Shown one piece after another: positions 56,337-63,975 of a stretch of DNA of 64,000 bases. A program made the translations under genes and the position numbers. The notes under the pieces were generated by a model. That model had not been told where the DNA came from. It made no database searches and saw nothing but the letters and a program-made list of their open reading frames with translations. Numbering within the stretch: the first letter of the stretch is position 1; each line of letters begins with the position of its first letter. The stretch comes from Fervidobacterium thailandense. Lineage in GTDB: Bacteria > Thermotogota > Thermotogae > Thermotogales > Fervidobacteriaceae. The stretch is taken from positions 222,003 to 286,002 of the forward strand of contig NZ_LWAF01000001.1 in assembly GCF_001719065.1 (NCBI RefSeq), given 5' to 3'.

Positions 56337-56364
56337 ATTATACCACGCTGATTTGATCTGTCAA
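56337..56364 (-). promoter_or_regulatory. Promoter of the tRNA-Leu/tRNA-fMet operon
   Basis: Leftward TTGACA (56364-56359), 16 bases, TATAAT (56342-56337): perfect consensus boxes, as expected for a stable RNA operon. Confidence 0.92.
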
Positions 56365-56782
56365 GTCCAGTAATCGTACTTCAGATAGTTTCAAAACGCT
56401 CGAAAACACCTCTTGTTTGGAAACTGGGTAAGTAAGACTCCGGAGATTAAAAACGGACATCCACTCCCATACGGTGTTAAAATTTTAGCAGCATTTTGAG
56501 GACGTGTCAACTAATTTCTGTGAGTCGTTTTGTTAGTTGTTCTTTGTACTCCAAAACCCAACACGTCACTTTCGGTGTCTTGGGTGATTATCGAGTTGTA
56601 CAGCGCTCGAGCAAGTTTCCATATAACCGAGAAGCATTTAAAGTAGGTGTGTTTGTGGTTGGAATGATCAGGGTTGTTGGTCAGCTTTGAATTTATTCAC
56701 AAGTGGAAACTTTTTCGGAATTTTGCTCTCTTAAGCTAAAAAGTATCGGTTTGTTTGATCTTCTCGAAACAAAATCGCGATC
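56365..56782. other. Divergent gap between tRNA operons, no gene found
   Basis: About 420 bases. I see no convincing gene; a 64-codon frame at 56496-56690 lacks a ribosome site and family features. Low-complexity and AT-rich. It may hold upstream activating sequence for the strong promoters on both sides. Confidence 0.5.
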
Positions 56783-56811
56783 TTGACAAATCCGGGAGGC
56801 TACGTTATAAT
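56783..56811 (+). promoter_or_regulatory. Promoter of the tRNA-Thr/tRNA-Tyr/rpmG transcript
   Basis: TTGACA at 56783-56788, 17 bases, TATAAT at 56806-56811: perfect consensus boxes. AT-rich DNA upstream. Confidence 0.92.
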
Positions 56812-56838
56812 GAGTACCGCCGTGAGCGTGATAGACGA

Positions 56839-56915
56839 GCCAACGTAGCTCAACCGGCTAGAGCGGCTGACTTGTAATCAGCAGGTTGAGGGTTCGAGTC
56901 CCTCCGTTGGCTCCA
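56839..56915 (+). tRNA. tRNA-Thr (TGT)
   Basis: 77 bases with CCA; acceptor GCCAACG/CGTTGGC; anticodon loop CTTGTAA. Confidence 0.95.
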
Positions 56916-56943
56916 TCTATCAGTCGATGATCGGTCTGTGAGT

Positions 56944-57030
56944 GGTGAGGTGCCCGAGTGGCCAAAGGGGGCGGACTGTAAATCCGCTGGCAGAATGCCT
57001 TCGAAGGTTCAAATCCTTCCCTCACCACCA
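56944..57030 (+). tRNA. tRNA-Tyr (GTA)
   Basis: 87 bases with CCA; acceptor GGTGAGG/CCTCACC; long variable arm; anticodon loop CTGTAAA. Confidence 0.95.
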
Positions 57031-57064
57031 GTTTTTTTAAATATCCAAACGGAGGCGACAGGAG

Positions 57065-57214
57065 ATGAGGGTTCAGATCGGACTCAAGTGCGAGGAATGC
57101 GGATCACGCAACTACTACACCACGAAAGAGAAGAGCAAAAAGGATAAGCTGAGACTTAGAAAGTACTGTCCAAAGTGCAACAAACACACATTCCACAGCG
57201 AAACGAAGGTTTAA
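57065..57214 (+). CDS. rpmG: 50S ribosomal protein L33
   Basis: 49 residues, beginning [20 protein letters not shown], with paired cysteines CEEC and CPKC that bind zinc and the [13 protein letters not shown] ending typical of the zinc-binding L33. The ATG at 57065 has GGAGG about 10 bases upstream. Sits between tRNA-Tyr and tRNA-Trp, the usual arrangement in related genomes. Confidence 0.96.
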   Translation: MRVQIGLKCEECGSRNYYTTKEKSKKDKLRLRKYCPKCNKHTFHSETKV

Positions 57215-57233
57215 TTTTCCGTTTCATCTTTGC

Positions 57234-57309
57234 AGGGGCGTAGCTCAACTGGCAGAGCACCGGTCTCCAAAATCGGGTGTTGCGGGTTCAAGTCCTGCCG
57301 CCCCTGCCA
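57234..57309 (+). tRNA. tRNA-Trp (CCA)
   Basis: 76 bases with CCA; acceptor AGGGGCG/CGCCCCT; anticodon loop CTCCAAA. Confidence 0.95.
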
Positions 57310-57316
57310 GAAAAAA

Positions 57317-57345
57317 GTTGCCGGCAGTTTTGCCGGAATTTTTTT
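57317..57345 (+). terminator. Terminator or attenuator between tRNA-Trp and secE
   Basis: CCGGCA (57321-57326), loop GTTT, TGCCGG (57331-57336), then AATTTTTTT. The 6-base stem is short but GC-rich. Some transcripts probably read through into secE, since no other strong promoter is seen before it. Confidence 0.75.
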
Positions 57346-57387
57346 GTGTTATTCATGAGTTAAAATTTAACATCGGGGGCGATGCAC

Positions 57388-57579
57388 ATGTGGGAAAAAC
57401 TGAAGAAATTTTTCACAGAAGTTAAAGCGGAAGCGAAGAAGACAACGTGGCCGAACAGGGAAGAACTAATCACATCGACAGGTGTTGTTTTGTTTATTCT
57501 CTTGGTTACGAGTGTTTATCTCTTCCTTGTTGATTTGCTCTTTGCTGGAACACTTGGTGCGTTGCTTAGACGATTCTGA
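57388..57579 (+). CDS. secE: Protein translocase subunit SecE
   Basis: 63 residues: a charged N-terminal helix with VKAEAKKTTWPNREELI (the SecE hallmark) and one C-terminal membrane helix. Part of the SecYEG channel. The second ATG (57388) lies 8 bases from GGGGG; the one at 57382 is too close. Confidence 0.95.
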   Translation: MWEKLKKFFTEVKAEAKKTTWPNREELITSTGVVLFILLVTSVYLFLVDLLFAGTLGALLRRF

Positions 57580-57591
57580 GGTGGTCAGTAG

Positions 57592-58665
57592 ATGAAAAAA
57601 GAATGGTACATTATACACACCATATCAGGCTACGAGAACAGAGTTAAGGAAAACCTGGAGGCAAAAATTCAAGCACAAGGATACGAACATTTAGTATCGC
57701 GCGTCGTCGTTCTTGAGGAGACAGTGATAGATACCTCGAGCAAATCGGTTGAGAGGTATATAATCAGCCATGAGGCAAAGCTCCACGTTTCAAATGGTAA
57801 AGATGTGGAGAAGGGGACATTATTAGCTGAGGAACCACCGATCAAGGTACGCAGGGATGGAACAATAGTAGAGGTTTCCAACGCAAGAAGAATAGTTATT
57901 GAGACTACCGACCGGAAATTCTCGCGAACTTACGTTATTCCAGAAAGTGAAAAACCCGTCAGTGGTCTCCGTGTAGGTTCTTCTGTTTTTCAGGGAACAT
58001 TACTCGCATCAAGTGAAGAATACGTGTCAGATATAGATGGTAAAGTGGCTGTTAATGAGAAGGTCAAAAAGGTCATTGTAAGAACACCGCTTGGTGAAGA
58101 GGATACGTACGTTATTCCCATCGAGGTTTATAACTCCGCGGTAGTGAAAAAAGGAGTTGTCGTTAGGGCCGGTCAGATGTTAGCTGAAGGCAAGAAAATC
58201 TATGCAAAAAGCACGGGCCGTGTGAGTGTGGTCGATTACCCAACGAGAAGAGAAATTATCGTCCAGAAAACGAAAAAGAGGAAACTTTATCCGGGTTACC
58301 TGTTTGTTGAGATGATAATGAACGACCATACGTGGGAGTTTGTTAGAGGAACACCTTTTGTAATGGGCTTTGTTTCGGCGGGTGGTAGGCCTCTGCCGTT
58401 GAAGCCCGAGGAAGTGAAGTACATCCTTAGGATGGCTGGTCTTGAACAAGCAGCGCCTGTTCAGGTCGAGAAACAACCTACCGCAAAAGTTGAATTCGAA
58501 ATTGAACCTGGTGACTCGGTGAAGATAATTACCGGTCCGTTTGAAGGATTCGTTGGTGTTGTCAAAGAAGTCGATGAAGAAAGACAAGAATTGAAGGTTA
58601 GCGTTACAATCTTCGGTAGGGAAACACCTGTTACAGTTCACCTGAGCGAAGTGGAGAAAGTTTAA
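57592..58665 (+). CDS. nusG: Transcription termination/antitermination factor NusG with large inserted domain
   Basis: 357 residues, twice the usual 180. The NGN domain starts normally (WYIIHTISGYENRVKENLE) but is split: about 170 residues, from roughly 46 to 218, are inserted before KLYPGYLFVEM. The C-terminal KOW domain (EPGDSVKIITGPFEGFVGVV) is normal. Thermotoga maritima NusG has such an inserted domain. NusG couples RNA polymerase to Rho or ribosomes. Follows secE by 12 bases. Confidence 0.96.
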   Translation: MKKEWYIIHTISGYENRVKENLEAKIQAQGYEHLVSRVVVLEETVIDTSSKSVERYIISHEAKLHVSNGKDVEKGTLLAEEPPIKVRRDGTIVEVSNARRIVIETTDRKFSRTYVIPESEKPVSGLRVGSSVFQGTLLASSEEYVSDIDGKVAVNEKVKKVIVRTPLGEEDTYVIPIEVYNSAVVKKGVVVRAGQMLAEGKKIYAKSTGRVSVVDYPTRREIIVQKTKKRKLYPGYLFVEMIMNDHTWEFVRGTPFVMGFVSAGGRPLPLKPEEVKYILRMAGLEQAAPVQVEKQPTAKVEFEIEPGDSVKIITGPFEGFVGVVKEVDEERQELKVSVTIFGRETPVTVHLSEVEKV

Positions 58666-58667
58666 TC

Positions 58668-58691
58668 ATCTCCGATGTGCTGTTCGGAGAT
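58668..58691 (+). promoter_or_regulatory. Leader stem before the L1 site
   Basis: ATCTCCGA (58668-58675) pairs with TCGGAGAT (58684-58691) around 8 bases. No U-tract, so part of the rplK leader rather than a terminator. Confidence 0.6.
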
Positions 58692-58693
58692 CA

Positions 58694-58726
58694 GTGGGAG
58701 GGCGTATGCCCGAAACTACACACCAC
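58694..58726 (+). promoter_or_regulatory. L1 protein binding site in the rplK leader (23S rRNA mimic)
   Basis: GTGGGAGGGC, a 4-base turn, then GCCCGAAACTA...CACCAC. The GTGGGAGG strand facing a GAAA-x-TAC-CAC strand repeats the pattern of helix 77 of the 23S L1 stalk. In other bacteria L1 binds such a site and represses its operon; here it lies just before rplK-rplA. Confidence 0.7.
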
Positions 58727-58744
58727 AGAGGGAGGTAAGTACGT

Positions 58745-59170
58745 ATGGCTAAGAAGGTTATCGCACAGGTTAGGTTGGTCCTCGAAGCCGGAAAAGCAAC
58801 ACCAGCGCCTCCAGTTGGACCTGCTCTCGGTCAAAGAGGCGTCAACTTGATGGAATTCTGTAAGAAGTTCAACGCGGTAACGGCTGATAAAGCTGGAATG
58901 CTTATCCCGGTTGTTGTTACCGTCTACGATGACAGGTCGTTCACGTTTGTAACGAAAACTCCTCCTGCGAGCTTCTTGCTCAAGCGTGCAGCGAAGATCA
59001 ACTCTGGTTCGAGCGAACCGAAGAGGAAGACAGTTGGAAGGGTGACCCGCCAGCAGATTAGGGAAATTGCCGAACTCAAGATGCCAGACCTCAACGCAAA
59101 CGACATTGAAGCGGCCATGAAAATCATCGAAGGAACTGCACGCAGCATGGGTCTGGAAGTAGTTGACTGA
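58745..59170 (+). CDS. rplK: 50S ribosomal protein L11
   Basis: 141 residues: [19 protein letters not shown] and the C-terminal [18 protein letters not shown] are typical L11. It binds the GTPase-associated region of 23S rRNA. The ATG has GGGAGG upstream. Preceded by an L1 binding site. Confidence 0.98.
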   Translation: MAKKVIAQVRLVLEAGKATPAPPVGPALGQRGVNLMEFCKKFNAVTADKAGMLIPVVVTVYDDRSFTFVTKTPPASFLLKRAAKINSGSSEPKRKTVGRVTRQQIREIAELKMPDLNANDIEAAMKIIEGTARSMGLEVVD

Positions 59171-59192
59171 AGTGAAGGGAGGAGGCTAAGCC

Positions 59193-59900
59193 ATGCCAAA
59201 ACACTCCAGAAGGTACAATGAAGTAAGGAAGTTAGTTGATAGAGAGAAGGCTTATTCTCTCGATGAGGCGGTGGAATTGGTAAAGAAAACAGCTACAGCC
59301 AAATTCGATGAGACCATCGAAATGCACTTGAAAACGAATATTGACTACAGAAAAAGTGAGCAGAACATAAGAAGCACAATATCGCTCCCACATGGAACTG
59401 GTAAGACCGTTCGAGTGCTTGTTTTTGCAAAGGGTGAAAAAGCAGAAGAGGCAAAGAACGCAGGTGCAGATTACGTCGGCGGAGAAGAACTTGTTGATAA
59501 GATTATTAACGAGAACTTCTTTGATTTCGACGTTGCAATCGCCACACCTGATATGATGAAGGTTATCGGTAAGCTCGGTAAGGTCCTCGGCCCAAGGGGA
59601 TTGATGCCGAACCCGAAGACTGGAACGGTCACGGACGATGTGGCAACAGCAGTTAGCGAGTTCAAGAAAGGTAAGGTCGAGGTCAGAACGGATAAGACGG
59701 GAAACATCCACCTGCCAGTTGGAAAGGCTTCTTTCGACCCAGAGAAGCTCAAGGAAAACATAAAGGCTGCGTACGAGCAGATACTCACACTCAGACCAGC
59801 GGGTGTTAAGGGACACTTCATTAAGAAAGCCGTTATCGCATCCACAATGGGTCCTGGAATAAAACTTGATCTGAACACGATAGCGGAAGGTAAGAAGTAA
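59193..59900 (+). CDS. rplA: 50S ribosomal protein L1
   Basis: 235 residues: [19 protein letters not shown] start, [20 protein letters not shown] and the [14 protein letters not shown] segments are L1 signatures. It builds the mobile stalk and likely represses its own operon through the leader site. rplJ does not follow; a terminator does. Confidence 0.98.
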   Translation: MPKHSRRYNEVRKLVDREKAYSLDEAVELVKKTATAKFDETIEMHLKTNIDYRKSEQNIRSTISLPHGTGKTVRVLVFAKGEKAEEAKNAGADYVGGEELVDKIINENFFDFDVAIATPDMMKVIGKLGKVLGPRGLMPNPKTGTVTDDVATAVSEFKKGKVEVRTDKTGNIHLPVGKASFDPEKLKENIKAAYEQILTLRPAGVKGHFIKKAVIASTMGPGIKLDLNTIAEGKK

Positions 59901-59930
59901 AACAGCTGAGTATATCCAAAAAGCATTCAA

Positions 59931-59962
59931 GAGGTAGCCTGTGTAAGGCTACCTCTTTTTTT
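59931..59962 (+). terminator. Strong terminator after rplA
   Basis: GAGGTAGCCT / AGGCTACCTC, a perfect 10-base stem with a 5-base loop, followed by TTTTTTT. In a normal gene order it could belong to an L10 leader attenuator, but no rplJ follows. Confidence 0.93.
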
Positions 59963-60169
59963 CCTGTTCATTTACTTTGTTACTTATCGCGCTGTCTAAT
60001 GCAAAATCTGAATCTATAGAGGCCTCATTAGCTTCGAGTGACCTATTAGTCATTTATCGTGGACGTTACAGGTGTGAATTAGATCTAATTTTCCCGTGCT
60101 GCCCCTTTAAACGTCTATCCCTTTATATTTGTCGGCATTTGTTGCGCACTTAAAAACTGTTACATTTGA

Positions 60170-60322
60170 CAAGGTGTAAAGATTGCGAACGAAAATACTG
60201 AAATTTCCGAAGAAATTGCTGCAGTTTCAGAAAAGTTATCAGCTTCTGCCGAAGAACTCTCTGCTTCATCTCAAAATTTGACGAATATGTCTCCTGGCTT
60301 AAGTAAACTCATTAAAAAATAG
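60170..60322 (+). pseudogene. Decayed C-terminal fragment of a methyl-accepting chemotaxis protein
   Basis: About 50 codons: GVKIANENTEISEEIA, AVSEKLSASAEELSASSQNL, then LSKLIKK and TAG. This is the standard C-terminal signal-helix end of a chemoreceptor (A-NTEEIA-type and SA-AEELSA repeats). A stop (TGA) lies just before it and there is no start codon or upstream receptor, so it is a remnant. Confidence 0.8.
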
Positions 60323-60338
60323 TAGTTACAAGATATTA

Positions 60339-60358
60339 CCCCCCTGTTTCCAGGGGGG
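60339..60358. repeat. Perfect G/C hairpin
   Basis: CCCCCCTG, loop TTTC, CAGGGGGG: an 8-base perfect stem in otherwise AT-rich DNA. No U-tract on either side. Could be a rearrangement or element-end structure. Confidence 0.6.
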
Positions 60359-60401
60359 GAGAAGGTGTGTGGCCGACAGTGTTTGATATATGTATAAGAG
60401 G

Positions 60402-61652
60402 CTAAGGCCGTGCCTTGGGAGGTGCTAAAACATCAAGGTGGGAATTTTCTATTAATTCAATAAGTTTCCTACTTATGTTGTTGCCCCAATAAATGCCTTT
60501 GTAAGTTAGGACTAGTTTGTCATTTTGTTTTATTGCAAATCCATTTTGGATGAGTTCTTCTAAGAATCTCATGGCTTCTTCTGATTGGGCTATGAGGTTA
60601 TTTTTGTATGGTACTTCTAAAGTTTGTATCGCTCCTTTTATTTTGTTTAGTTCTATATACTTCTCATCCATCAGGATTCCCATTCTCGTCTTAAAATCAT
60701 CAACTGATTTTTTATAGGCATCTACAGGAGATGGATTCATAACGGAAAGTGCACCAAAATTTCCTCCTGCACCAGCTCCAAGCGGAAGAGTATCTTCTCC
60801 TTTGTTTCTGTTCATTACGTATTTGTATTTATCTTTTTTTACCATTTTTGTAAGTTCCAAAAATTTGTAACCATTTTTAATGCCTAATTCCACAATTTTT
60901 GAGAAGAATTCAAAGTCCTTTTTTTCATCAAAATTACTTTGAAGCTTCGAATTTTTCATATTTATCAATGAGTACATCGAAAATCCATCTAAATCTAATT
61001 CGAAAATGGTATCTAAGTCTTTCTCAAGTTCTGCTAACGTCTGATTGGGATAAGAGTATATTATATCTACGCTTACAACAGCAAAATTTCTCTCTTTTAA
61101 TCTTTTTATCCTCTCTTTTGCAAACGTGCCATTTCCCCTACGTCCTAAGAGTTCTCTTCCTTTGTCTGAGAATGTTTGTACACCTATGCTAAATCTATTT
61201 ATACCAACTTCTTGGAACATATCGATTTTTTCATCAGTTAATTCACTGATACTTGTTTCCACAGAAAATTCTGCATCTGGTGTGAAGCGAAAGTTCTCCT
61301 TCAATGCAGTTATAATCTCTTTTAGAGCTCTCGATGAAAGTGTTGTGGGAGTTCCACCACCAAAATACACAGCATCAAAAGTCGAATTTTGAATGTACGG
61401 TAATTTGCTGTATTTTATCATTTCATCTATGATTATCTGGTGGTAGTCCTCTGGTGGATTCATCATAACTCTATTTAACGAGCAAAAATTACAAATCTTA
61501 GAGCAAAATGGTATGTGAATATATATCACAGATTTTGAACCTTTTGGTTTTTCTTTTTGTAAGTAGTTCTGAATCAAAGTATGTCCTTTGAAATATTTTT
61601 CTATGTTCCCCATTGCACCATGATGCGACTTTATCCGTTCGCCGAATTGCAT
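60402..61652 (-). CDS. Radical SAM protein, ChuW/HutW-like (possible anaerobic heme degradation)
   Basis: 416 residues. The radical SAM cluster motif is CSKICNFC with IYIHIPFC before it, then YFGGGTPTTLSSR and INRFSIGVQTFSD. This is the HemN/HemW superfamily, and its size, CNFC-S motif and long C-terminal domain resemble ChuW/HutW, which opens heme anaerobically with a radical methyl. Its neighbours (flavodoxin, FecCD permease, ATPase) support that, but the substrate is an inference; a HemW-like role is the alternative. ATG start overlaps the flavodoxin gene by 22 bases. AT-rich, unlike hemW at 12242. Confidence 0.72.
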   Translation of the reverse strand: MQFGERIKSHHGAMGNIEKYFKGHTLIQNYLQKEKPKGSKSVIYIHIPFCSKICNFCSLNRVMMNPPEDYHQIIIDEMIKYSKLPYIQNSTFDAVYFGGGTPTTLSSRALKEIITALKENFRFTPDAEFSVETSISELTDEKIDMFQEVGINRFSIGVQTFSDKGRELLGRRGNGTFAKERIKRLKERNFAVVSVDIIYSYPNQTLAELEKDLDTIFELDLDGFSMYSLINMKNSKLQSNFDEKKDFEFFSKIVELGIKNGYKFLELTKMVKKDKYKYVMNRNKGEDTLPLGAGAGGNFGALSVMNPSPVDAYKKSVDDFKTRMGILMDEKYIELNKIKGAIQTLEVPYKNNLIAQSEEAMRFLEELIQNGFAIKQNDKLVLTYKGIYWGNNISRKLIELIENSHLDVLAPPKARP

Positions 61653-62173
61653 AGCTCATCAACCACCTTTAAAAATAATTCTTGGGCGTTCTTTATATCT
61701 TCTTGATCTGGATGTTTTGCGGCAATTTCGTATTGTTTTAACTTTTCCTCGGTTAGTGCATGGGGATGTTCTGGAGGAAGTGTTTTAAAAAATTCTATGA
61801 GCTTTTCACTTATCTTTCCTTGACAGATAAATTTGGCAACGACGGTGTTATTGTTTTTTTCTATCAACTCTACGCTTTTTTGCAAAGTTTCATGAGCGTG
61901 TTTAGATTGTGGTGAAGCACCAAGTGTCATAAAAAGACCAACTTTTTTGTTTTTCACCTTCTGAATAAATTCAGCAGCTTCCTTGTTTGGCATACCTTTG
62001 TCCACCCAGCAACCGATCAAAATTAAATCAAAATCTTTCACAAATTCTTCTGGATTCTCTATCTCACTCATAGGTAAATAAGTCGTTACAGATTTGTCGA
62101 GTATTTCGAAAATTCCATCGGCGACTTTCTTTGTGTTTCCTGTCAAACTTGAATAAGTAAGCAATATTTTCAA
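61631..62173 (-). CDS. Flavodoxin family protein (BilS/Flavodoxin_3-like)
   Basis: 180 residues: phosphate loop YSSLTGNTKKVADGI at about 7-21, then LILIGCWVDKGMPN, LFMTLGASPQS and the helical C-terminus. It would carry electrons via FMN, probably to the radical SAM enzyme encoded next to it. TTG start 7 bases after GGGGGG. The family resembles BilS, linked to bilirubin reduction in gut anaerobes; the shared tetrapyrrole context is suggestive. Confidence 0.8.
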   Translation of the reverse strand: MKILLTYSSLTGNTKKVADGIFEILDKSVTTYLPMSEIENPEEFVKDFDLILIGCWVDKGMPNKEAAEFIQKVKNKKVGLFMTLGASPQSKHAHETLQKSVELIEKNNNTVVAKFICQGKISEKLIEFFKTLPPEHPHALTEEKLKQYEIAAKHPDQEDIKNAQELFLKVVDELCNSANG

Positions 62174-62191
62174 TTTGTTTCCCCCCTTTTT

Positions 62192-62965
62192 TCATACAGC
62201 TTCTTGAAATAGATAACATGGATAATCACACAGCACAACTTTTTCCGCTCGCACTCCGTAAACTTCTAACAGCAAATCGCTTGTTATAACTTCGATAGGA
62301 CTTCCGTATGCTATTATTTCTCCTTGGTTCATTACAATTACATTATCACTGTATTTTATAGCTTGATTGATATCGTGTAACACCATTATCGTTGTTAAGC
62401 CACACTCCAAATTTATCTTTCTAATTAAATTTAATACTTCTATCTGATGCCTTATGTCTAAATACGTTGTCGGTTCATCAAGTAATAAAACTTTCGAACT
62501 TTGAGCAAGCCCAACAGCAAGCCAAACTCTTTGACGCTCTCCTCCGGAGATCTGAGAAATAGTTTTTTCTGCTAAATGGATTACCTTAGTTGCAGTCATC
62601 GCCCAATTTATAACCTCTAAATCTTGCTTATTTAATTGTTCAAAATATTTTTTGTGAGGATTTCTGCCAAGTGAAACTAATTCTCTAACTGTTATATCTT
62701 CTGGAGCGTGATTGTGTTGAAAAACAATGGATAACTTTTTAGCGATTTCTTTTCTATTCATTTTAAATATATCCGTTTTATCTATTACTATTGTTCCACC
62801 GTTAGGTTTAAGTATACCCGCTATCAGATTTAACAAGGTTGATTTTCCTGATCCATTCGGACCGATGATACTTGTTATCTTGCCATCGGGAATCAAAGTA
62901 TTTAGACTTTTTATAAACATTTTTGAGTTATCATATGAAAATGATAAATCGTTTATCTGGATCAT
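62192..62965 (-). CDS. FecCD-type ABC transporter ATP-binding protein
   Basis: 257 residues. Walker A GPNGSGKSTLLN, the FQHNHAPED Q-loop region, signature ISGGERQRVWLA and Walker B VLLLDEPTTYLD are complete. Matches ATPases of siderophore, heme and B12 importers. ATG start, AAGGAGG upstream; overlaps the permease (ATGA). Confidence 0.95.
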   Translation of the reverse strand: MIQINDLSFSYDNSKMFIKSLNTLIPDGKITSIIGPNGSGKSTLLNLIAGILKPNGGTIVIDKTDIFKMNRKEIAKKLSIVFQHNHAPEDITVRELVSLGRNPHKKYFEQLNKQDLEVINWAMTATKVIHLAEKTISQISGGERQRVWLAVGLAQSSKVLLLDEPTTYLDIRHQIEVLNLIRKINLECGLTTIMVLHDINQAIKYSDNVIVMNQGEIIAYGSPIEVITSDLLLEVYGVRAEKVVLCDYPCYLFQEAV

Positions 62966-63975
62966 TTTCTTAACCTCCTTCTCAGAAGGTAAATGAAAAA
63001 CGGCCCTCCAAACATCGACATTGTTATACCTACAGGTATTTCGTAAGGTTTAGCTATACTTCTCGACAATGTATCGGCTAACAGCAGTATATTCGAGCCT
63101 AAAACCATGGAAAATGGTATCAAATACTTATGATTTGAACCAACTATCATTCTCGAAATGTGAGGTGCAACAAGGGCCAAGAAACCTATTATACCAACAA
63201 CACATGTCGAGATGGAGGCAAGAAATATGGCGATAATCGATATCAAAAATCTTGTTAAATTAACATTCGTTCCTATGCTCAGAGCATTTTTTTCTCCAAG
63301 TGAAATTAAATTACACGCCTTGGAAGCTAAAAGAGCTAAAACTAAAAACATTGGAGAATAAATTAAAAGTATTGTTACATGCTTCCAATTTCGACCAGCG
63401 ATACTGCCATTTAGCCACATTAATACACCCGCGATCTTATCGGAGTTAAGAATAGCAAGTATAGAAGAAATAGAACCTAAGAAAGCATTAACTGCAACAC
63501 CTGCCAAGACTATTCTTACTGGAGAAAGGCCATTTTTCCAAGCTAACGCATAAACAATTAAAGCTGCAAATAATCCTCCAAAAAAACTAATAATTGGTAA
63601 AAGCAAAGTATACTGTGGAAGATAAAGCATAACTAATATCGCCAAAACACTTGCACCTGATGAAACTCCCGTGATGCCTGGGTCAACCAAAGGATTCTGC
63701 ATAACTGCTTGAAGCAAAACACCCGCCACGGCTAAATTTGCACCAACGATTATAGATGTTACAATTCTTGGTAATCTAAGGTACATTATAATTTCCCAAT
63801 TTTGCACTTCTTTACCAAGAAAGCCATGGAATATATCTTTCAGTGGTATATTGACACTACCTACACTCAAAGACAAAAGAGCTGTCACAAATAAAAGCGT
63901 TAGAGATAACATAAAAGGAGTATAGATTAAACGCTTTTTTGAATAAACATTGGCTGATGTCAAAGAACTTTCCAT
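62962..63975 (-). CDS. FecCD family ABC permease (siderophore/heme/B12 type)
   Basis: 337 residues, about ten helices: RLPRIVTSIIVGANLAVAG, NPLVDPGITGVSSGASV and GFLALVAPHISRM are FecCD hallmarks. Probably imports an iron compound, heme or corrinoid. ATG with GGGGGGG upstream. The substrate-binding protein would lie beyond the window end. Confidence 0.94.
   Translation of the reverse strand: MESSLTSANVYSKKRLIYTPFMLSLTLLFVTALLSLSVGSVNIPLKDIFHGFLGKEVQNWEIIMYLRLPRIVTSIIVGANLAVAGVLLQAVMQNPLVDPGITGVSSGASVLAILVMLYLPQYTLLLPIISFFGGLFAALIVYALAWKNGLSPVRIVLAGVAVNAFLGSISSILAILNSDKIAGVLMWLNGSIAGRNWKHVTILLIYSPMFLVLALLASKACNLISLGEKNALSIGTNVNLTRFLISIIAIFLASISTCVVGIIGFLALVAPHISRMIVGSNHKYLIPFSMVLGSNILLLADTLSRSIAKPYEIPVGITMSMFGGPFFIYLLRRRLRK

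Noticed and set aside
56496..56690. 64-codon frame between tRNA operons
   Set aside because: No ribosome site, no family features; atypical composition for a protein.
59232..59930. 232-codon minus-strand frame
   Set aside because: Shadow of rplA; no ribosome site.
59963..60153. Open stretch of about 60 codons before the chemoreceptor remnant
   Set aside because: Open by chance length, no start with ribosome site, no similarity that I recognise.
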